64,000 nucleotides of DNA, from the NCBI RefSeq assembly GCF_900100795.1, contig NZ_FNCO01000016.1, positions 62,001 through 126,000 on the forward strand, read 5' to 3'. Positions 8,171 through 16,667 of the stretch are shown one piece after another. The position numbers and the translations under genes are program-made. Numbering within the stretch: position 1 is the stretch's first letter; each line of letters begins with the position of its first letter. This DNA comes from Pseudomonas abietaniphila. GTDB taxonomy: Bacteria; Pseudomonadota; Gammaproteobacteria; Pseudomonadales; Pseudomonadaceae. The notes under the pieces are model-generated. The model was not told the origin of the DNA, did no database searches, and was given only the letters and a program-made list of their open reading frames with translations.

Positions 8171-8220
8171 TGTGCCAGCGTCGATACGGCCAGGGTGACA
8201 CTTTGTATCGAATGTGGGAC
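8171..8220. promoter_or_regulatory. Candidate upstream activator site
   Basis: TCGATAC (8181-8187) and GTATCGA (8205-8211) form an exact inverted repeat with a 17-base gap, flanked by imperfectly symmetric TGTGCCA and TGGGACA. It is 65-115 bases upstream of the sigma-54 promoter, a usual distance for an enhancer, and about 100 bases before the activator gene. Confidence 0.5.
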
Positions 8221-8319
8221 AGCCCGCCGAGTTGCACCTTTGGAAGCATTGCAATGACCGGGGACGAGGAGGATGCTGGTCCACAGCTCCCCAGGCAGAA
8301 CCTAGGAAGAACAATAAAA

Positions 8320-10236
8320 ATGCACAGCAGCCCCTTCTCTCGACATGCCCAGCAAGTCCTGACCGTCGCCCAAGGCAACGCGCATCATCAATACGGCCCC
8401 GGCGCCGATCCTTCCATCGCCCGTTCGTGGCTGCGTTGCCTTGAGGACTATCACCTCGATCCCGCCCAGGCCATGGCGCCCACGGTGCTTGAGCATGCCC
8501 GCGTGCTGGAAAGCCGCGAGCGCCTGCAGCAAGTGCTGACGATTGCCGGTGGCGAGATGAACAACCTGCATCAGCAGTTATCGGGCGGTAATGCCGTGCT
8601 GCTGACTGATGCGCGTGGCGTCATCCTCAATTGCGTGACCGAACCGGGCGAGCGCAGGATTTTCGAGCGCGCCGGATTGTGGCTGGGCGCTGACTGGAGC
8701 GAGGCCAGCGAGGGCACCAACGGCATTGGCACCTGCCTGGTCGAGCGGCAGTCGGTGACGATTCATCGCGACGAGCACTTTCGCGGCCGGCACACCGGGC
8801 TGACCTGCTCGGCGAGCCCTGTGTTCGATCCCCATGGCGATCTGCTCGCGGTGCTGGACGTTTCCTCCGCTCGGCATGATGTGTCCCGGCAAAGCCAGTT
8901 CCACACCATGGCGCTGGTCAATCTGTCGGCGAAGATGATTGAAAGCAGTTATTTCCTTCGTCACTGCGACGATCAGTGGCTGCTGCGTTTCCATTTGCAG
9001 GCGGGGTCGGTCGGGCTGTTCAGCGAAGGCTTGTTGGCATTCGATGGCGAGGGTCGCGTCAGCGCGCTGAATCAAAGTGCGCTGAACCTCTTGAGTCTCG
9101 GCCGCGCCGAGCTGGTCGGGCAGTCTGTCGCTTCGTTGTTCGATTGTTCACTGGACGAACTCATGGGCCGTGCGTCACCCGATGCAGCCACCCGCTGGCC
9201 CTTGCGGACGCGCGACGGGCGCGGATTCTTCGCACTGCTGCGTGGGCAGTCGCGGCCCGGAGCGAAAGCGCGCTCTGCTCCTCTTGCGAGTAAATCGGTT
9301 TCGCAGCCTGCGCTAAGCGGTATCTGCCTGGGCGATCCGTCGCTGCAAACGGATTTTCGTCGGGCGCTCAAGGTCTTCGAGCGTGACGTGCCGTTGTTGA
9401 TCAATGGCGAAACCGGCTCTGGCAAGGAAGCGTTCGCCAAGGCGGTGCATCAGGCCAGCCAGCGGGCAGGCAAGCCTTTTGTCGCGTTGAACTGCGCGGC
9501 GATTCCGGAAAGCCTCATTGAAAGCGAGCTGTTCGGTTATCGCGGCGGCAGTTTCACCGGCGCGCGCAAGGAAGGGATGCGCGGCAAGTTGCAGCAGGCC
9601 GATGGCGGGACGTTGTTTCTCGACGAGATCGGTGACATGCCGGTGGCGTTGCAGACCCGCTTGTTACGGGTGCTGGAGGATCGGCTGGTGGTGCCGATTG
9701 GCGGCGAACCGCAATCGGTGGATGTACGAATCATCAGCGCGACGCACCGAAATTTGCTGGGCCGGGTTGAGGACGGCAGCTTCCGCGAGGACCTCTACTA
9801 CCGACTCAACGGCCTGGAAATCGCCCTCCCGCCGTTGCGTGAACGCAGAGACAAGTCTCAGTTGCTGGATTTTCTGCTGGAAGAAGAGGCGGGTGGCCAT
9901 GCCGTAGTCATTGAGCCTGCGGCGAGGGATTCACTGCTGGCCTTCAACTGGCCGGGTAACGTGCGGCAGATGCGTAATGTGTTGAGGACCCTGGCAGCGC
10001 TGTGCGAGGACGATCAAATTTGTGTCGCCGACTTGCCGGTCTTGATGCGTCAGGGCGCTGTGCAAAAAACGCCCGAGGCCGACCACGTCGAGTCGCCACT
10101 GGACGATGCCGAGCGCGCTGCATTGATCGCGACCCTGGAGGCGCAACGCTGGCACATGACCCACGCGGCGAAGGAGTTGGGCGTCAGTCGCAACACCCTC
10201 TATAGAAAGCTGCGCAAGCATGGGATTGCACGTTAG
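8320..10236 (+). CDS. eatR: Sigma-54-dependent activator, EatR/AcoR type
   Basis: 638 residues from ATG 8320, chosen because AGGAAGA lies ahead and the family starts with a short arginine/histidine-rich segment. An N-terminal GAF-type sensor region (about 60-210), a PAS-like stretch, then the AAA+ domain with Walker A GETGSGKE (about 363), the sigma-54 contact loop as GSFTGA instead of GAFTGA, Walker B GGTLFLDEIGDM and the ATHRNL and FNWPGNVRQ motifs. A Fis-type helix-turn-helix (KELGVSRNTLYRKLRKHG) ends the protein. It should activate the divergent dehydrogenase gene. The symbol rests on position between that gene and mpl, as in P. aeruginosa; the ligand here may differ because ethanolamine lyase genes are absent. 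Confidence 0.85.
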   Translation: MHSSPFSRHAQQVLTVAQGNAHHQYGPGADPSIARSWLRCLEDYHLDPAQAMAPTVLEHARVLESRERLQQVLTIAGGEMNNLHQQLSGGNAVLLTDARGVILNCVTEPGERRIFERAGLWLGADWSEASEGTNGIGTCLVERQSVTIHRDEHFRGRHTGLTCSASPVFDPHGDLLAVLDVSSARHDVSRQSQFHTMALVNLSAKMIESSYFLRHCDDQWLLRFHLQAGSVGLFSEGLLAFDGEGRVSALNQSALNLLSLGRAELVGQSVASLFDCSLDELMGRASPDAATRWPLRTRDGRGFFALLRGQSRPGAKARSAPLASKSVSQPALSGICLGDPSLQTDFRRALKVFERDVPLLINGETGSGKEAFAKAVHQASQRAGKPFVALNCAAIPESLIESELFGYRGGSFTGARKEGMRGKLQQADGGTLFLDEIGDMPVALQTRLLRVLEDRLVVPIGGEPQSVDVRIISATHRNLLGRVEDGSFREDLYYRLNGLEIALPPLRERRDKSQLLDFLLEEEAGGHAVVIEPAARDSLLAFNWPGNVRQMRNVLRTLAALCEDDQICVADLPVLMRQGAVQKTPEADHVESPLDDAERAALIATLEAQRWHMTHAAKELGVSRNTLYRKLRKHGIAR

Positions 10237-10254
10237 CGGCTTTTGATTCTGGCC

Positions 10255-10400
10255 GAAGGCCGTAGGAGCGCGCTTGCCCGCGATCTGCCGGGAACCGGCA
10301 GTAAAACCAGCGCGTGCGGTGTGTCAGGTACTACCGAGTCGTCTGACTTTGCTATCGCTTCGTGGCAGATCGCTGGCAAGCCAAGCTCCCGCGCCCTTCG
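10255..10400. repeat. Divergent REP pair
   Basis: GTAGGAGCGCGCTTGCCCGCGA at about 10262 faces a degenerate partner, CAGATCGCTGGCAAGCCAAG, at about 10365-10385. An internal GCCGGGAACCGGC hairpin is present. The arms have lost much of their match compared with other pairs in the window. Confidence 0.65.
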
Positions 10401-10486
10401 GGCAGAATCAAGGGCATTCCAGCAATTGAACTGTGCGAATCGACCCTCTCTACGCTAACCTGCGCGAACGTTTTAAGAGGTCGGTC

Positions 10487-11836
10487 ATGCACATTCATAT
10501 TCTGGGTATCTGCGGCACGTTCATGGGTTCGCTGGCGGTTCTCGCCAAGGATTTGGGCCACACAGTCACCGGCTCCGATGCCAACGTCTACCCGCCGATG
10601 AGCACGCAGCTCGAGGCGCAGGGCATCACGCTGATGCAGGGTTACGACCCTTCACACCTGGAACCTGCACCGGACTTGGTGGTGGTCGGCAACGCCATGT
10701 CGCGCGGCAATCCGGCGGTTGAATACGTCCTCAACAAAGGCCTGCCGTATGTGTCCGGGCCGCAGTGGCTGGCCGATCACGTGTTGCGCGGTCGCTGGGT
10801 GCTGGCGGTTGCCGGTACGCATGGCAAGACCACCACCAGCAGCATGCTGGCCTGGGTGCTGGAGCACGCGGGCATGAGCCCTGGCTTCCTGATCGGTGGC
10901 GTTCCACAGAACTTTGCGGTGTCCGCCCGCCTGGGTGACACGCCGTTCTTCGTGGTCGAAGCCGACGAGTACGACAGTGCGTTCTTCGATAAACGTTCGA
11001 AATTCGTTCACTACGGCCCACGTACCGCGATCCTCAATAACCTTGAGTTCGATCACGCCGACATCTTCCCCGATCTGCCTGCCATCGAGCGTCAGTTCCA
11101 TCACTTGGTGCGCACCATTCCGAGCGAAGGCCTGGTGATTCATCCAATCACCGAGCCTGCGCTGCAGCGCGTGATCGAGATGGGTTGCTGGACGCCGGTA
11201 CAAACCACCGGGCAGGGCGGTCAGTGGCAAGCGAAGCTGCTGAGCGAGGACGGCTCGAAGTTCGAAGTCCTCTTTGAAGGCGTCGCTCAAGGCGTGGTGG
11301 ACTGGGGCATGACCGGTCAACACAACGTCGCCAACGCCCTCGCCACCCTTGCGGCCGCTCGGCACGTTGGCGTCGTTCCACAACAAGGCGTCGAAGCGTT
11401 GAGCGCGTTCAAAAGCGTGAAGCGACGCATGGAAAAAGTCGCTGACGTGCGCGGCATCACCATTTATGACGACTTCGCCCACCATCCGACCGCCATCGCC
11501 ACCACGCTGGATGGCCTGCGCAAGAAAGTCGGCGACTCGCCGATCATTGCCATCGTCGAGCCACGCTCCAACTCCATGAAGCTCGGCGCGCATCGGGACG
11601 GGCTGCCGGAAAGCGTCGATCAGGCCGATCAGGTGGTCTGGTATGCCCCGGCCAATCTGGGCTGGGACTTGGGCGCGACCGCTGCTCAGTGCAAGGTGCC
11701 GGCGGTGGTCTGCGATTCGCTGGAAGGCATCATCGAGCGCGTGAAAAGTCAGGCCCAGCCCGGCACTCACGTGGTGATCATGAGCAACGGCGGCTTTGGC
11801 GGTCTGCACGGCAAGCTCGCCGAGGCACTGAAATGA
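10487..11836 (+). CDS. mpl: UDP-MurNAc:L-Ala-D-Glu-mDAP ligase
   Basis: 449 residues from ATG 10487, which has AAGAGG ahead. Mpl recycles the cell-wall tripeptide by joining it to UDP-N-acetylmuramate in the cytoplasm. The Mur ligase layout is clear: N-terminal nucleotide fold MHIHILGICGTFMGSL, the ATP loop AVAGTHGKTTTSSML (about 108-122), EADEYDSAFFDKRSKF in the central domain, and YDDFAHHPTAI and VEPRSNSM in the C-terminal domain. It overlaps ubiX by an ATGA junction, so both are coupled. Confidence 0.96.
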   Translation: MHIHILGICGTFMGSLAVLAKDLGHTVTGSDANVYPPMSTQLEAQGITLMQGYDPSHLEPAPDLVVVGNAMSRGNPAVEYVLNKGLPYVSGPQWLADHVLRGRWVLAVAGTHGKTTTSSMLAWVLEHAGMSPGFLIGGVPQNFAVSARLGDTPFFVVEADEYDSAFFDKRSKFVHYGPRTAILNNLEFDHADIFPDLPAIERQFHHLVRTIPSEGLVIHPITEPALQRVIEMGCWTPVQTTGQGGQWQAKLLSEDGSKFEVLFEGVAQGVVDWGMTGQHNVANALATLAAARHVGVVPQQGVEALSAFKSVKRRMEKVADVRGITIYDDFAHHPTAIATTLDGLRKKVGDSPIIAIVEPRSNSMKLGAHRDGLPESVDQADQVVWYAPANLGWDLGATAAQCKVPAVVCDSLEGIIERVKSQAQPGTHVVIMSNGGFGGLHGKLAEALK

Positions 11837-12462
11837 GCGGCCCGGAGCGCATTACCCTGGCGATGACCGGCGCATCCGGCGCGCAATACGGCCTGCGTCT
11901 GCTCGACTGCCTGGTGCGTGAAGATCGTGAAGTGCATTTCCTGATCTCCAAGGCCGCGCAGTTGGTCATGGCCACCGAGACGGACGTCACCCTGCCGCCC
12001 AAACCGCAAATGATGCAGGCGTTCCTCACCGAATACACCGGCGCGGCGGCGGGGCAGATTCGGGTGTACGGCAAGGAAGACTGGATGTCCCCGGTGGCGT
12101 CCGGTTCCGGCTCGCCGAGTGCCATGGTCGTCGTACCGTGTTCGACCGGCACCTTGTCGGCCATCGCCACTGGCGCCTGCAACAACCTTATCGAACGCGC
12201 GGCCGACGTGACCCTCAAGGAACGCCGTCAGCTGATCCTGGTGCCGCGCGAAGCGCCGTTTTCCAGCATCCATCTGGAAAACATGCTCAAGCTGTCGAAT
12301 CTGGGCGCGGTGATTCTGCCGGCCTCGCCTGGTTTCTATCACCAGCCGCAGACCATTGATGACCTGGTCGACTTCGTCGTCGCACGGATTCTCAATCTGC
12401 TCAACATCCCTCAGGACATGCTGCCGCGTTGGGGCGAGCATCATTTTGGCGCCGATGAATAA
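11833..12462 (+). CDS. ubiX: Flavin prenyltransferase
   Basis: 209 residues. UbiX prenylates FMN to make the cofactor of the UbiD decarboxylase in ubiquinone synthesis. Visible motifs are TLAMTGASGAQYGLRLL at the FMN-binding N-terminus, PCSTGTLSAIATG (about 97-110), the ERRQLILVPREAPFSSIHLENM segment with the conserved arginine and glutamate, and PASPGFYHQPQTIDD. The ATG overlaps the mpl stop (ATGA). Its 3' end overlaps the start of the lipoprotein gene by eight bases. Confidence 0.96.
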   Translation: MSGPERITLAMTGASGAQYGLRLLDCLVREDREVHFLISKAAQLVMATETDVTLPPKPQMMQAFLTEYTGAAAGQIRVYGKEDWMSPVASGSGSPSAMVVVPCSTGTLSAIATGACNNLIERAADVTLKERRQLILVPREAPFSSIHLENMLKLSNLGAVILPASPGFYHQPQTIDDLVDFVVARILNLLNIPQDMLPRWGEHHFGADE

Positions 12463-12745
12463 GAAGCTGTTTGTCCTCACCCTTGGCCTTCTGCTTACCA
12501 CCGGTTGTGCAACGGTGCGCACGCTGGATGCCAATCAGCCGGGCGCGCCTGTGGTGTATTCAGGCACGCGGCTGGATCTGTATGCGATCCGAGGCGGTTG
12601 CTGCGAGAAGGACCGCTTCGGTGCCGAGGCGCCAAAATACCCCATGCTGGACCTGCCGGGCAGCGCGGTGCTGGACACCCTGCTGCTGCCGCTGTCGATT
12701 CTGACGGCGCTGGGTGTGGGGTTTCAGGCGACGGGTGGGTTGTAG
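12455..12745 (+). CDS. YceK/YidQ-type small lipoprotein
   Basis: 96 residues. The N-terminus MNKKLFVLTLGLLLTTGCAT is a lipoprotein signal peptide with Cys18 as the acylated residue. The mature part shows the YSGTRLDLYAIRGGC segment and LDLPGSAVLDTLLLPL, features of YceK-family proteins of unknown function. Asp is absent after the cysteine, so outer-membrane sorting is expected. The ATG lies inside the ubiX 3' end, which makes it the third gene of the mpl-ubiX unit. Confidence 0.85.
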   Translation: MNKKLFVLTLGLLLTTGCATVRTLDANQPGAPVVYSGTRLDLYAIRGGCCEKDRFGAEAPKYPMLDLPGSAVLDTLLLPLSILTALGVGFQATGGL

Positions 12746-12767
12746 GTTTGTTAATGGCCTGATAAAT

Positions 12768-12864
12768 GACCTGTGGGAGCGAGCTCGCTCGCGAATGGCC
12801 AGTAGAACCGACACTGATGCATCGGTTGAACGATCATTCGCGAGCAAGCTCGCTCCCACAGGTC
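12768..12864. repeat. REPIN, GAGCTCGCTCGCG type
   Basis: CTGTGGGAGCGAGCTCGCTCGCGAA at about 12771 is faced by TTCGCGAGCAAGCTCGCTCCCACAG ending at 12862, with about 45 bases between. The whole unit can fold into one hairpin. It separates two convergent transcripts. Confidence 0.85.
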
Positions 12865-12886
12865 AACGTTGGTTTTCGTCCTGGGA

Positions 12887-13528
12887 TTATTTCCCCAGCC
12901 GCCTCAACTCATCCGATTCCACCACCCGAATCCCGTCCTGTTCTTCCAGCGCCAGGCGCCACAGCGCGCGAGCCAGCTGGCAGGCTTCGATGCCGCCGTA
13001 TTTGCCGGGAATCAGCTTGGCAATTGGCGCCGCCAACTGCTCGACCAAGCGCTGGTCTTCGCGCTCGCCAATCAACAGGGAAGGGCGGGCGATGGTCAGT
13101 TGCGGCCAGTTCTGGTCCTTCAACGCTTCTTCCATTTCGCCTTTGACGCGGCTGTAGAAAATGCTGGATTCAGGGTCGGCGTTTACCGCGCTGATGACCA
13201 GCAAATGACGCGCGCCCATTTCCCGGGCGCGCCTGCCGAAGGCCACGACCATGTCCATGTCGACGGCGCGAAACGCATCTTGAGAACCGGCTTGTTTGAT
13301 CGTGCTGCCCAGGCAGCAAAACGCGATATCGACCCGACCGCCCAGTTCGGCGAGCAGGGAAGTGAAGTCGCCTACGGGGTTTTCCAGATGAGGATGTTCG
13401 GCCAGCGGGCGGCGGCTTGGCGCCAATACGCGGCTGACGGTGGGCTCATTGAGCAAGCGATCGAGCAGGTGCTCGCCTGTCAATCCAGTCGCTCCGGCAA
13501 GCAGGATGTGTTGCGGCGTCAAGTACAT
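12887..13528 (-). CDS. NAD(P)-binding oxidoreductase, atypical SDR
   Basis: 213 residues with ATG 13528 preceded by GGGAGAAAG. The N-terminus HILLAGATGLTGEHLL is a GxxGxxG nucleotide fold. FCCLGSTIKQAGSQDAF, LLVISAVNADPESSIFYSRVKGEME (the YxxxK pair is Tyr-Ser-Arg-Val-Lys) and the C-terminal TIARPSLLIGERED follow the pattern of YbjT/HTATIP2-like proteins. Substrate unknown; some relatives are quinone reductases or assembly factors. Confidence 0.8.
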   Translation of the reverse strand: MYLTPQHILLAGATGLTGEHLLDRLLNEPTVSRVLAPSRRPLAEHPHLENPVGDFTSLLAELGGRVDIAFCCLGSTIKQAGSQDAFRAVDMDMVVAFGRRAREMGARHLLVISAVNADPESSIFYSRVKGEMEEALKDQNWPQLTIARPSLLIGEREDQRLVEQLAAPIAKLIPGKYGGIEACQLARALWRLALEEQDGIRVVESDELRRLGK

Positions 13529-13655
13529 GGTCTTTCTCCCTTGATACGCACAAGCATAGGCGCTCTATCGGAACAGACTATGTACGGATGACGCTGGTTT
13601 CACAAAACTCACCAATTTTTCATGTTGCGGTGATGTTGGCCGCCGAAGCAGGGTA

Positions 13656-15380
13656 TCAGTGGCTGGCCGCCGCCTTCATGCCTTTGCCGACCGACACGGT
13701 GTTCAACGCCCGCTCTGCCTGGCTTTTACGCAGTTGCTGCCAGCGTGCGAGCACGCCTTTGGGCGCCCAGATCTGCGGTTCGGAGGCGTCGAAGTTTTCT
13801 TCGATTTCCCGCTGCGCCACGATTTTTTTGGCGTCGTTGAAGGCTTGCATCAGGTCATCGGTTTCCACCAGCGCCTTGCCGAACAGGGCCTCGCCAAAAT
13901 AGGTGAAGTCAGCTTCTTCGGAGCAACCGAACGACACGCGATCCTCACGGGATGCCGTGATGACCATGGTTTTGTCGTCTTTGATGGCCGGGATGAAACC
14001 GCCCGAGTAGCAGGCCGAGATCACCACCACCTTGTCTCGATTTTTCAACGGCGCGAGCACGCCGGCCATTTCGTTGGCGGGCAAGTCCGAGAGTTCGAGG
14101 CGCGGCTGGTCCAGCACCAGTTCGTGATCGTGGGTGCCGTGGCTGGTGAGGTAAATGAAGATCAAGTCTTCCGGGCCGCTGCGCTGGGCCAAAGTTTGCA
14201 CGGCGCGGCTGATGTTTTCTCGGGTCGCCAGCGGGCGATCGGCCATGTGGTCGCGGTGGTTCACCAGTGAAATCTGGCCGTAAGCGCCGAAGCGGCTCGA
14301 CAGCAGCGTGTTGACGTAATCCGCTTCGCGCAGGAAGACACTCTGCTTGCCGTCGCCGCCAACCACCAGGCTGTACAGCTCAGTCGCCGGCGTGGAGGCC
14401 GGTACGGCGGCGAGGGCCTTTTCCAGCAACGGCCCTTGTGCGAGCAAGCCGACCTCCAGCGGATCGGGCAGCAGCTTGCCCATCGCGTCGCGCACGCGCT
14501 GACCGTTGGACCACGTGCCGCTTTGCACACTGCCGTCTGCAGCGGTCAATACGCCAGCGCCCTGGTAGTTGTCGTTGTCGAACTGGCCGACATAGAGGCT
14601 GCCGTCGGGCAATTTCAAGCGGCCTTCGCCTGCGAAACGCCAGTTACGGAATTGCCCTTGATAGTTGGTGCCGTCTGAACCGATCAGCTCACCTTTGCCG
14701 GTGAATGCGCCGTCCTTGAACTGGCCGGACCAGACATCGCCATCGGCGTTTTCATAGCGGCCGCGACCGTTCAACTGATTGTTGTGAAAGCCGCCGACGT
14801 ATTGATCGCCGTCGGCGCTGGTGAAATTGCCGGTGCCTTCCAGTTGGCCGTCGACGAATTTGCCACTGAATTGATTGCCCGCCGCGTCGCTGCGCTGGCC
14901 TTCGCCGTTGGGTTTGCCATGGGAGAACTGGCCCTGGTATTCGCTGCCGTCTTCGAGTTCCAGATGGCCGAGGCCGTCATAAAGGTCGGCCTTGAACTCG
15001 CCGCGGTAACTCATGCCGTGCTCTTTGAGCGTGCCTTCGCCGTCGCGTCGCCCCAGTTTGTAGCCGCCGACGTAACTGCCGCCGCTGGTCGTCAGCGTGC
15101 CCTGACCGTCGAACAAACCGTCCCGGAAGCCGCCTTTATAGACATCGCCGTTGCTCGCGTGCCACTCGCCCTGACCGTTCCACTGACCCTTGGCGAACTC
15201 TCCGGCATACCAGCTGCCGTTGGGGTAGTCGATGCGCCCTTTGCCTTGCAGCACGCCGTTGACGACATCGCCCCGATAGCGGCCGCCGTCGGGCAAGCGT
15301 GCGTCAGCCGGCAACAGCGATTCGCCGTCACCGCACGCGGTAATCAGAAGGGTAAGGGCCAGAGGGGCAAGCGCGCGCAT
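13656..15380 (-). CDS. MORN-repeat lipoprotein with C13/caspase-like peptidase domain
   Basis: 574 residues. MRALAPLALTLLITACGDG is a lipoprotein signal peptide (Cys16). Residues about 30-290 contain twelve MORN repeats of 22-23 residues with the pattern DGxxYxGxFxxGxxxGxGxL. Residues about 320-530 form a clan CD peptidase fold: IFIYLTSHGTHDHE gives His414, and KVVVISACYSGGF gives Cys457, the dyad of legumain/caspase-type peptidases. The periplasmic or outer-membrane location is inferred from the signal. Synteny with a P. aeruginosa gene between maoC-like and SDR genes indicates a conserved but uncharacterised protein. Substrate unknown. Confidence 0.85.
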   Translation of the reverse strand: MRALAPLALTLLITACGDGESLLPADARLPDGGRYRGDVVNGVLQGKGRIDYPNGSWYAGEFAKGQWNGQGEWHASNGDVYKGGFRDGLFDGQGTLTTSGGSYVGGYKLGRRDGEGTLKEHGMSYRGEFKADLYDGLGHLELEDGSEYQGQFSHGKPNGEGQRSDAAGNQFSGKFVDGQLEGTGNFTSADGDQYVGGFHNNQLNGRGRYENADGDVWSGQFKDGAFTGKGELIGSDGTNYQGQFRNWRFAGEGRLKLPDGSLYVGQFDNDNYQGAGVLTAADGSVQSGTWSNGQRVRDAMGKLLPDPLEVGLLAQGPLLEKALAAVPASTPATELYSLVVGGDGKQSVFLREADYVNTLLSSRFGAYGQISLVNHRDHMADRPLATRENISRAVQTLAQRSGPEDLIFIYLTSHGTHDHELVLDQPRLELSDLPANEMAGVLAPLKNRDKVVVISACYSGGFIPAIKDDKTMVITASREDRVSFGCSEEADFTYFGEALFGKALVETDDLMQAFNDAKKIVAQREIEENFDASEPQIWAPKGVLARWQQLRKSQAERALNTVSVGKGMKAAASH

Positions 15381-15481
15381 GGTAAATCCCGAAAATGAGG
15401 TGTTTCGGCGTGATCAGATTCGTGGACTTGTATCGAGTCGCTCACACAGCCGCAGCGAGTATGCCGTAGCCGGGAAGCGTG

Positions 15482-15509
15482 GTGAAACAGTCTGTTACGA
15501 CTGTTTCAC
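15482..15509 (-). terminator. Perfect 11-bp hairpin after the MaoC gene
   Basis: GTGAAACAGTC (15482-15492) pairs with GACTGTTTCAC (15499-15509) around TGTTAC, about 13 bases past the stop of the minus-strand MaoC gene. No T run follows on that strand, so it may be a terminator lacking a tail or a 3' stabilising structure. Confidence 0.5.
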
Positions 15510-15521
15510 GTTTCAGGCGTT

Positions 15522-15977
15522 TTACACGAAGGCGAGAGAGAGGGGTTCAGCGATGAACGCAGGTTTCTCCTGGCCTTCGATTTCAAGCGTTGCGGTGGCT
15601 TTGAGCAGCCACTGGCCGGGCTTTTTCTCGGTGACTTCCGTGAGGGCAACTTTTAGACGAACGCGCGAATCCACCTTCACCGGTTGAATGAAACGCACGC
15701 TGTCCAGGCCGTAATTGACTACCATCTTCAGGCCTTCTGGCAGCACCAGCAGCGATTCCATGAGTTTGGGAATCAGCGAGAGGGACAGAAAACCATGGGC
15801 GATGGTCGAGCCAAACGGTGTTTGCGCCGCTTTGACCGGGTCGACGTGGATGAACTGGAAGTCGCCAGTGGCTTCGGCAAACAGATTGATACGTTCCTGG
15901 TCGATGGTCAGCCATTCGGAACTTCCCAGTTCCTTGCCTTCATAACTCTTGAGCGCTGCAACAGGTACATAGGGCAT
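15522..15977 (-). CDS. MaoC-type (R)-specific enoyl-CoA hydratase
   Basis: 151 residues, ATG 15977 with AAGGAGAG ahead. Hot-dog fold hydratase: the catalytic motif is seen as FAEATGDFQFIHVDP (Asp and His, about 34-48) followed by FGSTIAHGFLSLSLIP. These enzymes hydrate trans-2-enoyl-CoA to (R)-3-hydroxyacyl-CoA and can link beta-oxidation to polyhydroxyalkanoate or lipid synthesis. The neighbours give no pathway; the gene stands alone upstream of the MORN lipoprotein with a hairpin between. Confidence 0.87.
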   Translation of the reverse strand: MPYVPVAALKSYEGKELGSSEWLTIDQERINLFAEATGDFQFIHVDPVKAAQTPFGSTIAHGFLSLSLIPKLMESLLVLPEGLKMVVNYGLDSVRFIQPVKVDSRVRLKVALTEVTEKKPGQWLLKATATLEIEGQEKPAFIAEPLSLAFV

Positions 15978-16304
15978 CGATACTCTCCTTAGTGAATCGT
16001 TTTCGGCGTGCGGTTTTGTTTTTTCAGGGATCTGCGGCTATAGGCTTCTTTATTGCTTCGCTCGATCGCGGTTTATGAGCTCATGCAGGAGCGCGCTTGC
16101 CCGCGATTGCGGTACGTCTGTGATGCATTCGTCGACGGACACTCCGCGATTCGCGGGCAAGCTCACTCCCACAAGGGCTGCGCCGGACTTGAAGATCAGC
16201 ACGCTCAGGGCCATTGGTCAAGAATCCGAAGGCTTGCGAATACCGACCCATAGCCGACGAGACTGCGTGCGTATAATGGCGCCGCGAATTTGCTGGAGTT
16301 TTTT
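15978..16304. other. Divergent intergenic region with a REPIN
   Basis: A REPIN occupies about 16083-16176: GCAGGAGCGCGCTTGCCCGCGATT faces ATTCGCGGGCAAGCTCACTCCCAC. The promoter of the lrgA-like gene is to its right, with TATAAT at 16272-16277. The promoter of the MaoC gene is presumably in 15990-16060. No gene is seen. Confidence 0.7.
16272..16277 (+). promoter_or_regulatory. -10 box of the lrgA-like operon
   Basis: A perfect TATAAT lies 28 bases before the ATG at 16305. No good -35 hexamer is visible at 16-18 bases, so an activator may be needed. Confidence 0.45.
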
Positions 16305-16667
16305 ATGTTGCTAAGAGGCCTGACATGGCTGGTGCTGTTCCAGCTGGTGGGAACGGCGCTGAATCATTTGTTCCTGTCGATCCTGCCCGGGCCGATCATC
16401 GGGCTGGTGCTGCTGATGGTCTACCTGATGATCCGTGGAGAAGTTACCGAGCCTATCAGCCTGGCCGCCAGCAGTCTGTTGCGTTACCTGCCGTTGTTGC
16501 TGGTGCCGCCTGCCGTGGGCGTCATGGTGTACGCCGGGCAGATCGCTGACGATTTCTGGGCCATTGTCGGGTCGCTGGTGTTGTCCCTGATGATCTCGCT
16601 CACCTTTGCCGGCTGGTTGATGCAGAAGCTCATCGACCGTCAGGCCCGTCGCCGGGAGCCATCATGA
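16305..16667 (+). CDS. CidA/LrgA-family holin-like protein
   Basis: 120 residues from ATG 16305, with GGAG seven bases ahead. Four hydrophobic segments and the family motif LFLSILPGPIIGLVLLM are present. CidA/LrgA proteins are small inner-membrane proteins linked to murein hydrolase control, programmed lysis and, in some species, pyruvate or small-acid transport. The stop overlaps the start of the lrgB-like gene (ATGA), the normal arrangement of the pair. No LytSR-type regulator is adjacent. Confidence 0.9.
   Translation: MLLRGLTWLVLFQLVGTALNHLFLSILPGPIIGLVLLMVYLMIRGEVTEPISLAASSLLRYLPLLLVPPAVGVMVYAGQIADDFWAIVGSLVLSLMISLTFAGWLMQKLIDRQARRREPS

Noticed and set aside
15381..15521. Small gene between the MORN lipoprotein and the MaoC gene
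   Set aside because: Only a perfect hairpin and promoter-like sequence are present; no start with a ribosome site.
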